A DNA stretch of 45,154 nucleotides from Eshraghiella sp964414835 (GCA_964414835.1 CAYPWY010000017.1:1-45154), one strand, 5' to 3'; positions 17,843-27,163 are shown, counted from the stretch's first letter. Made by a program: numbers and translations. Notes: generated by a model from the sequence alone, not told the origin.

Positions 17843-18626
17843 ATTTTCCACATCCAGTACATTTATTATAATCAATTACAGGAATATTGTTGTCCATAGT
17901 AATTGCTTCTGACTCACACTGCTTCTGACAGAGGGTACATCCAATACAGCCCACACTACAGGCATCCATAACTGCCTTGCCTTTGTTGTGGGAGGAACAT
18001 ACTACATTGGCGGTTCCTGTTACAGGTCTGAGCTCTATAAGCTGTTTAGGACAGGCATCAACGCACTTGCCGCATGCCTTGCATTCATCCCGGTCAACCA
18101 CTGCAACACCATTTAAGACATGTATTGCATTAAATCCGCAGGCAGCCACACATGAACCGAATCCAAGGCAGCCATAGTCACATGCTTTAGCTCCGCCGTT
18201 AGGGACAAGCGCAGCCATTTTACAATCTCTCACACCTGAGTATATGTAATCATCCTTTGTCACATCACAATTACCGGAGCACTTGACAAATGCCGCCTTT
18301 CTGACACCTTCATCCGCCTCTACTCCCATAATAGCTGCTATCTTGGCAGCCGCAGCGGCACCGCCTACCGGACAGCCGCTTACAGGAGCTTCACCCTTGG
18401 CTATGGCAGCCGCAAGTCCGTCACAGCCGGCATATCCGCATCCGCCGCAATTATTACCGGGCAGCTCTGCCCTTACGGCAACCTCTTTCTCGTCCACATT
18501 AACTTTAAGCTTCTCTCCTGCAATTCCGAGAAACAATCCGATTAATATTCCGACACCGCCTACTATGGCAGCAGCTATAATAATTCCAACACCGCCGCTG
18601 ACGGCGGCTATAATCATATCTGTCAT
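17802..18626 (-). CDS. rnfB: Rnf complex subunit B (iron-sulfur protein)
   Basis: 274 residues. An N-terminal membrane helix (~8-35) is followed by the RnfB-type 4Fe-4S motif LPGNNCGGCGYAGCDGLAAAIA with a later Cys in SGCPVGG. Several ferredoxin clusters follow: CLGFGSCVAAC, CKACGKCVDACP, CIGCTLCQKQC and CTGCGKCAEKCP. RnfB is the entry point for electrons from reduced ferredoxin. It is the last of the six rnf genes and shares its 3' end with the NusG-II gene. Confidence 0.97.
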   Translation of the reverse strand: MTDMIIAAVSGGVGIIIAAAIVGGVGILIGLFLGIAGEKLKVNVDEKEVAVRAELPGNNCGGCGYAGCDGLAAAIAKGEAPVSGCPVGGAAAAAKIAAIMGVEADEGVRKAAFVKCSGNCDVTKDDYIYSGVRDCKMAALVPNGGAKACDYGCLGFGSCVAACGFNAIHVLNGVAVVDRDECKACGKCVDACPKQLIELRPVTGTANVVCSSHNKGKAVMDACSVGCIGCTLCQKQCESEAITMDNNIPVIDYNKCTGCGKCAEKCPKKIIYVS

Positions 18627-18661
18627 ACCTTATTACCAGCCTTTCCCGATATTCCTAAGCT

Positions 18662-19237
18662 CTATATAATACCTGAGAACCCTATAAAAGCAATAGCCAT
18701 AAGCCCGGCAGTTATAAGGGTAATAGGCATTCCTCTGAAGCTTTCAGGTATGTCGTTATGTTCATTGCGCTCACGGATTCCCGCAAGTATCACTATTGCT
18801 ATAGTAAATCCCACTGCGGTGCCAAAACCATTAATCACTGATGTAAGTATATCATATTCCTTGGACACATTAGTCAAAGCCACACCGAGAACCGCACAAT
18901 TGGTGGTAATAAGCGGAAGATATACACCAAGCGCCTGATAAAGCGACGGGCTTACCTTTTTCAGAACCATCTCCACAAACTGTACAAGTGCAGCTATAAC
19001 AAGTATGAACACAATAGTATTCAAATATGTAAGGTTAAGCGGCGTGAGAACATATTTGTATATTATGGCAGCCAGCAGCGAGGATATTGTAATGACAAAA
19101 ATAACCGCCTCTCCCATTCCCGAAGCCGTCTTGATTTTCTTGGATACTCCCAAAAACGGGCAAAGTCCCAAAAACTGACTTAAAACCACATTATTAACAA
19201 GCGCTGAACTTACTGCTATCAATAAAAGTGTTTTCAT
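18662..19237 (-). CDS. rnfA: Rnf complex subunit A (membrane)
   Basis: 191 residues with six membrane helices. Family marks are VNNVVLSQFLGLCPFLGVSKK near the N-terminus, with the conserved Cys, and TNCAVLGVAL in the middle, whose Cys helps hold an intramembrane iron-sulfur cluster shared with RnfE in characterised complexes. It overlaps rnfE by four bases (ATGA). Confidence 0.97.
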   Translation of the reverse strand: MKTLLLIAVSSALVNNVVLSQFLGLCPFLGVSKKIKTASGMGEAVIFVITISSLLAAIIYKYVLTPLNLTYLNTIVFILVIAALVQFVEMVLKKVSPSLYQALGVYLPLITTNCAVLGVALTNVSKEYDILTSVINGFGTAVGFTIAIVILAGIRERNEHNDIPESFRGMPITLITAGLMAIAFIGFSGII

Positions 19238-19938
19238 TGTTCTTCACCCTCCTTTGCCGTTTTCCTTCCGGTGCAGGCAAAATTAGTGCAGCCCGCACAG
19301 CCATCATCCCGACACATATCAATGATAGGCTTTCCTTTTCTGGTCTTTACCCTGTTCATAACAGCCACAAGCATTGCAAGCACAAAAAACGCACCGGGTG
19401 CCATAACAAAAATGCTTACAGGCTCAAAGCTTGTAGGATTGTCGGCAGGCACAAAGCTGTGTCCAAATACAGTTCCCGCACCCAATATCTCTCTGAACGC
19501 ACCAAGAACAGTAAGCGACAACGTAAATCCAAGTCCCATTCCTATTCCGTCAAACAGTGATGGTATGGGTTTATTTTTGGAAGCATAGCTTTCCGCTCTT
19601 CCCAATATTATACAGTTAACAACAATGAGAGGTATATATATTCCCAGTGATGAATACAAATCCGGAACGAAGCCCTGCATCAAAAACTGCACCATTGTGA
19701 CAAATGATGCCACAATTACAATATATGCCGGCATTCTTACCCTGTCAGGTATCACATTGCGCAGCATTGAAATGATAAGGTTACTGAGTGCCAGCACCAC
19801 AGTTGATGCCAGCCCCATTCCCGCACCGTTAACGGCAGAGGTTGTCACCGCAAGTGTGGGACACATGCCAAGCGTAAGTACCAACGTGGGATTTTCTTTG
19901 ATGATTCCGTTATATAAACGTTCAACACATTTATTCAC
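19234..19938 (-). CDS. rnfE: Rnf complex subunit E (membrane)
   Basis: About 234 residues with six membrane helices. NGIIKENPTLVLTLGMCPTLAVTTSA and IVVNCIILGRAES are the paired Cys-containing membrane motifs that mirror those of RnfA. A cytosolic C-terminal tail carries extra Cys (CRDDGCAGCTNFACTG), possibly another metal site. GTG 19938 is chosen because AGGAGG lies 8 bases upstream and the resulting start matches the family. It overlaps rnfG slightly. Confidence 0.95.
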   Translation of the reverse strand: MNKCVERLYNGIIKENPTLVLTLGMCPTLAVTTSAVNGAGMGLASTVVLALSNLIISMLRNVIPDRVRMPAYIVIVASFVTMVQFLMQGFVPDLYSSLGIYIPLIVVNCIILGRAESYASKNKPIPSLFDGIGMGLGFTLSLTVLGAFREILGAGTVFGHSFVPADNPTSFEPVSIFVMAPGAFFVLAMLVAVMNRVKTRKGKPIIDMCRDDGCAGCTNFACTGRKTAKEGEEQ

Positions 19939-20542
19939 TGACAACACCTCCTAACGCCCTGTATGCAGCCAATGCGCCATTAACGCCCGCTGTAACAGCC
20001 CTAGTTGTAATGGTTGCACTGCTTATTGCGTCAATTTCGTTATCTGCCGATTTACCATTCTTGGTATAAACCACTTCGTCCGCATTAATACCTGCAAACT
20101 GACTGCGGAAGTCTTCCTCTTTTGCCTTCATTCCAAGTCCTGCCGTCTCACTGATGTCCAATATCTCAAGTCCGGTAATTGTGCCCTCCACATCAACTCC
20201 AATTGTCATCTTGATATTACCGCCATAGCCTTCAGAATCAGTGACGGTGATAATGGTTCCAAGCTCATTGCCGTCCTTATCGTAAGCCTTAACAACTTCA
20301 TTAATAGTGACTGCCGTATATCCGGCGTCGTCGACTTTCGGCTGTGCTTCTGCAACGGCAATATCTGTAATGTCCTCGTATGTATCCAGTTCATTGAATA
20401 CACTGTTATATGCCGCTATTTTGGTTTTCTCATTCTGTTCTTCTATAGGTTCCTTGGTAATTTTATACACTATACCAAGCAGAAGTCCGGACACAAGCGT
20501 TATAAGAAAAAGCACAAGGGCGTCTTTAACAATCTTTTTCAT
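19931..20542 (-). CDS. rnfG: Rnf complex subunit G (FMN-binding)
   Basis: 203 residues. One N-terminal membrane helix precedes an extracytoplasmic FMN-binding domain with the typical GYGGNIKMTIGVD and ISETAGLGMKAKEEDF. The covalent FMN attachment motif is DAISSATITT (171-180) with probable flavinylated Thr177; the canonical S/T-G-A-T reads S-S-A-T here. The start overlaps the rnfD stop (TAATG) with AAGGAGG inside rnfD's end. Confidence 0.95.
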   Translation of the reverse strand: MKKIVKDALVLFLITLVSGLLLGIVYKITKEPIEEQNEKTKIAAYNSVFNELDTYEDITDIAVAEAQPKVDDAGYTAVTINEVVKAYDKDGNELGTIITVTDSEGYGGNIKMTIGVDVEGTITGLEILDISETAGLGMKAKEEDFRSQFAGINADEVVYTKNGKSADNEIDAISSATITTRAVTAGVNGALAAYRALGGVVSE

Positions 20543-21495
20543 TAAGATACCTCCTTTGCCTTTTTCTCTTTAACTATACCGAAAGCCTTCGGTACAGTTA
20601 TCTTCTCAATCAGCGGAACCATAATGTTGCCGAAAATTATGGCATACGATACACCTTCCGCAGAATTTCCGAATATTCTGAAAAGCCCCGTCAGTATTCC
20701 CAGCACCGCTCCGTAAACCACCTTGCCCAATGTGTTCACAGGTGATGTAACATAGTCGGTTGCCATAAAAAACGCTCCAAGCATAAGTCCTCCGCCGCAA
20801 ATCTCAGCAGCAAGAAATGCCATATCAAATCCATGTCCTCCGAATATCAGGATGAACACCGAAAACACTCCGATATACACAAGAGGGATTGTGGGTGCAA
20901 TGACCTTACGGACAAGCAGATATACGGCTCCGACAAGTATTGCAGCAGAAGAAGTTTCTCCTATGACACCGCCTGTGGTTCCCAAAAACATCTTAAGCAC
21001 ATCAACGCTCTCACCAGCCTTCAGCAGTGCAAGCGGCGTAGCGCCTGTCACCCCGTCATATGTAAAGCTTGTCATTTTACCCGCAAAAGATATTAACAAA
21101 AAGCATCTGGCAGCAAGTGCGGGATTCATAAAATTCTGTCCCAAGCCTCCGAACAGCTGCTTTACTATAATAATTGCAAAAACACTGCCAAGCAATACCA
21201 TCCATAGAGGTATTGTGTGAGGCATGTTCATTCCAAGCAAAAGACCTGTGACGACTGCACTCAAATCACCGATACTGATTGGTTTATGCATGAAATATTC
21301 AAATAGATACTCTGAAAGCACACAGCTTATTACCGCAACCGCCAGCACTGCCAGCGCCCTCATTCCGAAATTATATATTCCAAAGGCACATGCCGGCAAA
21401 AGAGCAATGCACACATCAAGCATAATTCTGTTTGTTGAGGATTTGTCACGCACATGCGGAGATGAGGAAACATTTAACAATTTCGTATTATCCAT
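20542..21495 (-). CDS. rnfD: Rnf complex subunit D (membrane, FMN-binding)
   Basis: About 317 residues with roughly nine membrane helices. SSSPHVRDKSSTNRIMLDV is the usual N-terminal segment. TGAT at residues 150-153 (in DGVTGATPLALLK) is the covalent FMN site with Thr153. GGLGQNFMNPALAAR and FMATDYVTSPVNTLGKVVYG are also conserved. The ATG at 21495 overlaps the rnfC stop (TAATG); frames open further upstream lie inside rnfC and lack family similarity. With RnfG, RnfA and RnfE it forms the membrane path coupling ferredoxin:NAD+ electron flow to Na+ or H+ export. Confidence 0.96.
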   Translation of the reverse strand: MDNTKLLNVSSSPHVRDKSSTNRIMLDVCIALLPACAFGIYNFGMRALAVLAVAVISCVLSEYLFEYFMHKPISIGDLSAVVTGLLLGMNMPHTIPLWMVLLGSVFAIIIVKQLFGGLGQNFMNPALAARCFLLISFAGKMTSFTYDGVTGATPLALLKAGESVDVLKMFLGTTGGVIGETSSAAILVGAVYLLVRKVIAPTIPLVYIGVFSVFILIFGGHGFDMAFLAAEICGGGLMLGAFFMATDYVTSPVNTLGKVVYGAVLGILTGLFRIFGNSAEGVSYAIIFGNIMVPLIEKITVPKAFGIVKEKKAKEVS

Positions 21496-22838
21496 TATTT
21501 CTTCGCCTCCTGTTTCTTGCGCGCTTCTGCCATAACCATTTTTTTCATAGACCTTACTGACTGTGTAACCTGTCTTTTGGCAGGGCACACATATGAGCAA
21601 CAGCCGCACTCTACACATTCCATACCGTATAGCTTTTTAAAACCTTCCATATCTCCATGCTTTGCCATGACAGCCAGCTTCATGGGAAGAAGATGTTCCG
21701 GACATGCCGACGCACATCTTCCGCAGCGAATACACGGCGACTCTTTCACGGCAGACACATCATCCTTTGCAAAGGCAAGCACTGATGATGAACCTTTGAT
21801 TACCGGCACATCAAGATTAAAAAAAGAAAATCCCATCATTGGCCCGCCTGCTATTATCTTCTCCGGCTCACATTTGAATCCGCCTGCCGCATCAACAAGC
21901 TCTCTCAGATTAGTACCGACGTATACATAATAATTATGAGTTGTGCTGACTGCGTCACCTGTAACTGTAACGATTCTTCTGGTCAGCGGTCTGCCTTCAT
22001 ATACTGCCTGATAAATAGATACTATGGTATCAATGTTATGTACGATACAGCCTGCATCTGCAGGAAGCATCTTGGAATTAATCTCCCTTCCGGTAATCGC
22101 CTTAATCATACAGCGCTCACCGCCCTGAGGGTATTTGGTCTTAAGCTTCATAACCTGTATATCCGGCTCATTGACTGTTTTCTCTGACAAAATACTGATT
22201 GCCTCAGGTTTATTTGCCTCGATTCCGAAATAACCCTTAGCGCCGGGAAAAAGACTTAGTACCACCTTAAGTCCCTTAACAAGTTCATCAGGATGCTCAA
22301 TCATTCTTCTGTAATCAGATGTGAGATAAGGCTCACACTCGGCTCCATTGACAATAATTGTGTCAATTTTCTCGGGATTCTTCGGTGTAAGCTTAACATT
22401 GGTAGGGAATCCTGCTCCGCCCATTCCCACAATGCCTGCATCTTCAATGACCGCCCTGATTTCATCAGCAGTCATATTCTCCGGGTCTTTATTATGGAGA
22501 ACCGGCGCCATCTCATACTGATTATCATTTTCGATAATAATTGAATTAACCATTCCTCCGGTTGCCACAAGTCTCGGTTCTATCTTCTTTACGGTTCCCG
22601 ACACCGAGCTGTGAATGTTTGCCGATATAAAACCGCCTTTCTCCGCAATTTTTTGTCCTGCAAGTACATGCTCCCCAACTGCTACAATCGGTCTGGCAGG
22701 CGCACCGATGTGCTGTGACAGCGGAAATACAAGTTCTGCTCCGGGCTTAAGCTCCTCAATGGCAGCATCCCTTGAAAGGTCTTTACCGTCATAAGGATGC
22801 GCTCCACCCCTAAAAGTTAATAACCGCACTATTTTCAC
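21495..22838 (-). CDS. rnfC: Rnf complex subunit C (NADH-binding, iron-sulfur)
   Basis: 447 residues. An N-terminal RnfC barrel-sandwich domain leads to the Rossmann-like NADH/FMN region (GIVGMGGAGFPTNVKL, VNGAECEPYLTSDYR), a SLBB-like segment, and two 4Fe-4S motifs near the C-terminus: CIRCGRCASACP and CVECGCCSYVCP. RnfC passes electrons to NAD+. The start is GTG at 22838 with only a weak purine-rich ribosome binding site, unusual for the first gene of a highly expressed operon. Gene order C-D-G-E-A-B is that of Clostridia. Confidence 0.97.
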   Translation of the reverse strand: MKIVRLLTFRGGAHPYDGKDLSRDAAIEELKPGAELVFPLSQHIGAPARPIVAVGEHVLAGQKIAEKGGFISANIHSSVSGTVKKIEPRLVATGGMVNSIIIENDNQYEMAPVLHNKDPENMTADEIRAVIEDAGIVGMGGAGFPTNVKLTPKNPEKIDTIIVNGAECEPYLTSDYRRMIEHPDELVKGLKVVLSLFPGAKGYFGIEANKPEAISILSEKTVNEPDIQVMKLKTKYPQGGERCMIKAITGREINSKMLPADAGCIVHNIDTIVSIYQAVYEGRPLTRRIVTVTGDAVSTTHNYYVYVGTNLRELVDAAGGFKCEPEKIIAGGPMMGFSFFNLDVPVIKGSSSVLAFAKDDVSAVKESPCIRCGRCASACPEHLLPMKLAVMAKHGDMEGFKKLYGMECVECGCCSYVCPAKRQVTQSVRSMKKMVMAEARKKQEAKK

Positions 22839-22982
22839 TTCTTTCTGTTATGTATTTAAGTGATAAAGATTATCTGTAAATATTGTATAACTTTTTAACA
22901 AAAAAAGCTACAAATTTTTAGATAATTATGTATAATTATTATATAAATTTCAAAAAAGTTTATGCAAATCACAGGAGGACAA

Positions 22983-24083
22983 ATGAAAGAATACACAACC
23001 CGGACAGAGCTTGATACCATTAAAGTTCCTATGAGCAACTATTCCGAAGATGAAGTTCTTTATTTTGATATTGAGACCACCGGTTTCTCCCCTGCCGGCA
23101 CACTTTTGTATCTTATCGGATGCATATACAAAAAAGAGGACGGCTATTACATAACCCAGTGGTTTCTGGATGATGAAGCCCATGAAAAAGAGCTTCTTAC
23201 GGCATTTTTCAATTTTCTTTCCGGATACAAGGCTCTTGTCCATTACAACGGCAACGGATTTGATATTCCGTACATCATCAAAAAATGCAGTATCCTTGGT
23301 ATTCCATGTGATTTTTCAGGCATACAAAGTGTCGACATATACAAATCAATACTTCCTCTCAAGCTGCTATTCAAGCTTGAGAATTTGAAACAGAAATCAA
23401 TAGAACAGTTCATGGGCATTGTCAGGGAGGATAAATACAGCGGAGGCGAGCTTATCAGTATATACAATAACTATCTCCACACCCGTGACAAAGCTCTGCT
23501 TTCTCTGCTTCTATGTCATAATCATGATGATGTTTTGGGTATGGCAGGCATAGTATCCATGCTTAATTATTCATGTATAATTAACAGGAATTATGTTTTT
23601 GATTCAATAGAACTTAGAGATTGTGCTTCTCCTGCCGGAGCCCCGCGCAAAGAGGTTATCATATCGCTTATACTTGACGCCTCAGTTCCTGTCCGCGTAT
23701 CATATGGCAATGAACACTATTATTTTACGGTTTTCGGCACTACTGCAAGAATATGTGTGACGGCTCATACCGATGAACTGAAATACTTTTATCCTAATTA
23801 CAGGGATTATTACTATCTACCGGAAGAAGACCGTTCAATTCATAAAAGCGTGGCATTCTATGTGGACAAGAATTACCGTACCCGCGCCAAGGCTGCCAAC
23901 TGTTACAGCAAGAAAACCGGCGTATTTCTTCCCCAATATGATGAGGTAGTCTCACCATATTTCAAAATTGATTACTATGATAAGATTACATATTTTGAAT
24001 ACACACCTGATTTTAACGGTAATCCGCAGCTTATTATGGATTATGCCAATCATATTTTCTGCATACTTCTGGGACTTAAATAA
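22983..24083 (+). CDS. Ribonuclease H-like (DEDD) exonuclease, YprB family
   Basis: About 366 residues. The N-terminal DEDD fold has YFDIETTGFSP (D-x-E metal ligands), HYNGNGFDIPYI (second Asp) and CHNHDDVLGMAGIV, where the last HDD completes the active site. This is the RNase_H_2/YprB type of predicted 3'-5' exonuclease. The C-terminal ~170 residues form a beta-rich domain without recognisable motifs. The ATG at 22983 follows AGGAGG by four bases; an upstream in-frame ATG precedes the ribosome binding site. It stands alone on the plus strand between divergent rnf and convergent cheR. Substrate unknown. Confidence 0.85.
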   Translation: MKEYTTRTELDTIKVPMSNYSEDEVLYFDIETTGFSPAGTLLYLIGCIYKKEDGYYITQWFLDDEAHEKELLTAFFNFLSGYKALVHYNGNGFDIPYIIKKCSILGIPCDFSGIQSVDIYKSILPLKLLFKLENLKQKSIEQFMGIVREDKYSGGELISIYNNYLHTRDKALLSLLLCHNHDDVLGMAGIVSMLNYSCIINRNYVFDSIELRDCASPAGAPRKEVIISLILDASVPVRVSYGNEHYYFTVFGTTARICVTAHTDELKYFYPNYRDYYYLPEEDRSIHKSVAFYVDKNYRTRAKAANCYSKKTGVFLPQYDEVVSPYFKIDYYDKITYFEYTPDFNGNPQLIMDYANHIFCILLGLK

Positions 24084-24320
24084 ACTCAAGAACCTGCAAA
24101 GGTGTTTTTCGGCTTACCGCAGTATCATTCCGGCAGACAAGCCTTAAGGATGAAGCTTGCGCCATTAACAGTAGCAATAACAGGAGGTATCAGTCTGCCA
24201 GACAAGCCTTAAGAATTTCTCTGTCAGCTATTCGGATGAGTAAATTAAAACGGATGAACCTCTCCGGCTCATCCGCAATCTGCTTTATTGATTAGTCTGT
24301 CTTTTATGATTGTCCCGTCA
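24084..24320. other. Intergenic region with a 15-bp direct repeat and the cheR terminator
   Basis: CAGACAAGCCTTAAG occurs exactly at 24134-24148 and 24199-24213. Nearby CGGATGA is also repeated (from about 24234 and at 24251). The hairpin CGGATGA (24251-24257) / TCATCCG (24269-24275) is followed on the minus strand by TTTTAATTT and probably ends the cheR transcript. No convincing gene is seen; the rest may be decayed coding sequence. Confidence 0.55.
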
Positions 24321-25100
24321 TTAATTCTTTTGATAAAAGAATGATTTAGGAGATGTAAAATTAATCTCACGATAATTGGTTATCTGCTCAGTGCTGCCAA
24401 CAAAAAGCATTCCTTCACGAACTAATGTGGCATTAAATTTCTTATAAATATCCTGCTTCGCATCATCCGTAAAATATATAAGAACATTACGACATACAAT
24501 CATATGATAATCTCTTGGATAATCATCTTTAAGAAGGTTGTGCTTCTTAAACTCTACACATTTCTTAATATCCTCCGAAATCTGAAATGTACCCGGCGTT
24601 ATCTCGTTAAAATATTTCTGTTTAAACTCATCAGGCAGTGAATTAAGACTTGCCGATTTATAGAGTCCCGTCTTTGCCTTGGAAATAACCTGCTCATCAA
24701 TGTCAGTGGCAAGTATCTTGATTTGATTAAGCGGTAAAAATTTTGACAAAAGCATTACAAGTGAATATGGCTCGTCGCCTGTCGAGCAGGCAGCACTCCA
24801 TATTCTGATGCCATGTCCGAATTTCGCTATTAAATCAGGTATAACCTTTTCTTCAAGGTATTTCCACTGCTCAGGATTTCTGTAAAACTCCGAGACATTG
24901 ATTGTCAAATAATTAACAAACTCTTCAAAAAGTGCCGGATTGGTCTTAAGTGCCGTAACAAACTCACTATAAGCTTTAAAATGATGTTTTGTTATGAGCG
25001 TATCAATCCTTCGCTTCATCTGCTTCTCTTTGTAAGCATTCAAATCTATCTTGGTCAGTGCATACACATCTGACTTGAATTTGCCGTAATCATCTTCCAT
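24321..25100 (-). CDS. cheR: CheR-type chemotaxis methyltransferase
   Basis: 259 residues. An N-terminal helical domain (1-~75) is followed by a SAM-binding fold: TINVSEFYRNPEQWKYLEEKVIP, IRIWSAACSTGDEPYSLVMLL (SAM motif I), ILATDIDEQVISKAKTGLY and CRNVLIYFTDDAKQ. CheR methylates glutamates of chemoreceptors using SAM. No other chemotaxis gene is in the window, so it is an orphan copy placed behind rpsA; it could serve motility genes elsewhere or a different signalling system. GAGGGTG precedes the ATG. Confidence 0.95.
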   Translation of the reverse strand: MEDDYGKFKSDVYALTKIDLNAYKEKQMKRRIDTLITKHHFKAYSEFVTALKTNPALFEEFVNYLTINVSEFYRNPEQWKYLEEKVIPDLIAKFGHGIRIWSAACSTGDEPYSLVMLLSKFLPLNQIKILATDIDEQVISKAKTGLYKSASLNSLPDEFKQKYFNEITPGTFQISEDIKKCVEFKKHNLLKDDYPRDYHMIVCRNVLIYFTDDAKQDIYKKFNATLVREGMLFVGSTEQITNYREINFTSPKSFFYQKN

Positions 25101-25136
25101 GCTACACCCTCTGAAACATACTTTCTCTTATTAATA

Positions 25137-25172
25137 TGCCGCCCCAACGCAGTCAATGCATCCGAGGCGGCA
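25137..25172. terminator. Hairpin between rpsA and cheR
   Basis: TGCCGCC (25137-25143) pairs with GGCGGCA (25166-25172). On the minus strand, the direction of both genes, no clean T run follows, so it may be a weak terminator that lowers cheR expression relative to rpsA. Confidence 0.55.
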
Positions 25173-25194
25173 GTTTTAAATCTTCCTTGATATT

Positions 25195-26322
25195 TTACTC
25201 TTCTGTGCTGTCTGCTGCTGTATCTTCTTCAACATCAACAATATCTGCGTCTTCAGCCGTCTCTTCCGTATCAGGAATAAGCGCCTTAATTGAAAGGCTT
25301 ATCTTTCTGTCCTCAACATTAAGGTCAACAACCTTAGCCTCAATCTCCTGTCCAATCTTAAGAACATCTGATGGCTTATCGACATGTGTTCTGGCAATCT
25401 GTGAAACATGCAGAAGCGCATCAATGCCGACTTCAAGCTCAACAAAGGCACCAAAATCTGTCATTCTGGCAACTGTTCCCTTGACAACATTGCCTATTGC
25501 ATATTTTTCAGCTGCGTTAAGCCATGGATTCTCACTGTCGAATTTAAGGCTGAGCGCAATTTTGTCTCCGTTAATCTCTTTAATGAATGCCTTAACAACA
25601 TCTCCTGCCTTAAATTTCTTCTTAGGATTCTCAACTCTTCCCCATGAAATCTCAGACACGTGCAGAAGTCCGTCTACACCGCCAAGGTCGATAAATACGC
25701 CGAAATCCGTAACGTTCTTAACTGTTCCTTCAACAACCTGCTCTTCCTTAAGACTGGCAAGAGCTTCTTCCTTAAGCTTAGCCTTCTCTGCCGCAACAAG
25801 CTGCTTACGGTCGCCTATTATACGTCTCTTTCTTGGATTGAATTCTGTAATCACAAATTCAATCTCCTGGTCTGCATATTTTGTCAGGTCTTTCTCATAT
25901 ACATCTGATACAAGGCTTGCAGGAATAAATACCTTCGCCTCGTCAACTACAACTGTCAGTCCGCCGTCAAGCACCTGACTGACTTTCGCCTTGAGAACCT
26001 CTTTGTTCTCAAATGCTTCTTCCAATCTCTTATTACCAATTTCGGCTGCAAGTCTCTTGTATGACAATGATACATATCCATCGCCATCGTTGACTCTGAT
26101 AACCTTAGCCTTGATAATATCTCCTTCCTTTACAACAGTTCTAAGGTCGATACCCGGCGTGCTTGTGTATTCGTTACGTACAATTATACCATCAGCTTTA
26201 TATCCAATGTTAAGGATAATTTCATCTTCCTTAACTGCAATAACCTTACCGTCGACAACCTCCCCTGTATGTATAGTTTTTAATGATTCTTCCAATAACT
26301 GTTCAAAACTCAAATCTGACAT
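25195..26322 (-). CDS. rpsA: Ribosomal protein S1 (four S1 domains)
   Basis: 375 residues with four S1 RNA-binding repeats of ~70 residues each: GEVVDGKVIAVKEDEIILNIGYKADG, then one degenerate repeat around KAKVSQVLDGGLTVVVDEAKVFIPAS, then GTVKNVTDFGVFIDLGGVDGLLHVSEISW and GTVARMTDFGAFVELEVGIDALLHVSQIA. An acidic tail (DADIVDVEEDTAADSTEE) ends the protein. S1 helps recruit mRNA to the 30S subunit. It overlaps ispH by 13 bases in another frame; in many Clostridia these two are one fused polypeptide. AGGAGG lies ten bases before the ATG, inside ispH. Confidence 0.93.
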   Translation of the reverse strand: MSDLSFEQLLEESLKTIHTGEVVDGKVIAVKEDEIILNIGYKADGIIVRNEYTSTPGIDLRTVVKEGDIIKAKVIRVNDGDGYVSLSYKRLAAEIGNKRLEEAFENKEVLKAKVSQVLDGGLTVVVDEAKVFIPASLVSDVYEKDLTKYADQEIEFVITEFNPRKRRIIGDRKQLVAAEKAKLKEEALASLKEEQVVEGTVKNVTDFGVFIDLGGVDGLLHVSEISWGRVENPKKKFKAGDVVKAFIKEINGDKIALSLKFDSENPWLNAAEKYAIGNVVKGTVARMTDFGAFVELEVGIDALLHVSQIARTHVDKPSDVLKIGQEIEAKVVDLNVEDRKISLSIKALIPDTEETAEDADIVDVEEDTAADSTEE

Positions 26323-27158
26323 CTCGCTTGAACCTCCTCTATAATATTGTTTGGGGTGGATGCCCCTGCTGTTATACCAATTCTGTCAAACTGCTTAAGT
26401 TCCTCAAAATCTATATCAGCCGCAGTCTGAATAAAATATGTGCTATCACATCTGTTTTTACAGATTTCATACAATTTACCTGTATTAGAGCTTGTCCTGC
26501 CTCCGATAACAATCATTGCATCAGCTCTCTCTGCAATCTGTGCTGCTTCCCTTTGTCTTTCTTCAGTAGCATTACATATAGTATTCAAAACATCAATTCT
26601 ATCATAACTGTTTTTTTCAAAAATTTCAACCAAATCTTGAAACTTATTGAAATTATATGTCGTTTGGGATACAATACATAGCTTTTTACAGTTTTTTCCT
26701 TCATTTTGTATGAAATTGTAAGCCTCCTGTGCATCTGCAATAACAGTGCACTCCCCGGCACAGCTTTTAATGCCCTGTACTTCGGGATGATTGCGGTCTC
26801 CTATAATAACCACATATATTCCATCAGTGGAAGCTTTGCGCACTATCTGATGAATTTTAAGCACAAAAGGGCATGTGGCATCCACAAGCCTGTGGCCGCA
26901 CTCTTCTATTATCTGATAAATATTCTCAGGTACTCCATGGGCTCTGATGATAATTGTTCCCTTTGGGGCTTTTTTTATATCATCAGCTGTGTTTAACACC
27001 CTGACGCCTTTGCTTTCCAAATCCTTCACAACTTCCTCATTATGGATTATGGGCCCGAATGTATACACATTATCACCGTCAGTCTGCTTATATACCATCT
27101 CCACAGCACGCCTTACACCAAAACAAAAGCCTGCGCTTTTCGCTGTAATTATCTCCAA
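26310..27158 (-). CDS. ispH: 4-hydroxy-3-methylbut-2-enyl diphosphate reductase
   Basis: 282 residues. Last step of the MEP isoprenoid pathway, making IPP and DMAPP with a 4Fe-4S cluster. The three cluster Cys are present: C12 (AGFCFGV), C96 (DATCPFV) and C195 (TICNATEERQ). RAHGVPE and HPEVQGI are also conserved. The TTG at 27158 is chosen because AAGGAG lies 8 bases before it; the GTG three codons upstream is too close. The start region overlaps the cmk stop. Confidence 0.97.
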   Translation of the reverse strand: MEIITAKSAGFCFGVRRAVEMVYKQTDGDNVYTFGPIIHNEEVVKDLESKGVRVLNTADDIKKAPKGTIIIRAHGVPENIYQIIEECGHRLVDATCPFVLKIHQIVRKASTDGIYVVIIGDRNHPEVQGIKSCAGECTVIADAQEAYNFIQNEGKNCKKLCIVSQTTYNFNKFQDLVEIFEKNSYDRIDVLNTICNATEERQREAAQIAERADAMIVIGGRTSSNTGKLYEICKNRCDSTYFIQTAADIDFEELKQFDRIGITAGASTPNNIIEEVQARCQI

Positions 27159-27163
27159 GGAAG

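Noticed and set aside
24134..24213. CRISPR array
   Set aside because: Only two copies, no third repeat at regular spacing, and no cas genes.
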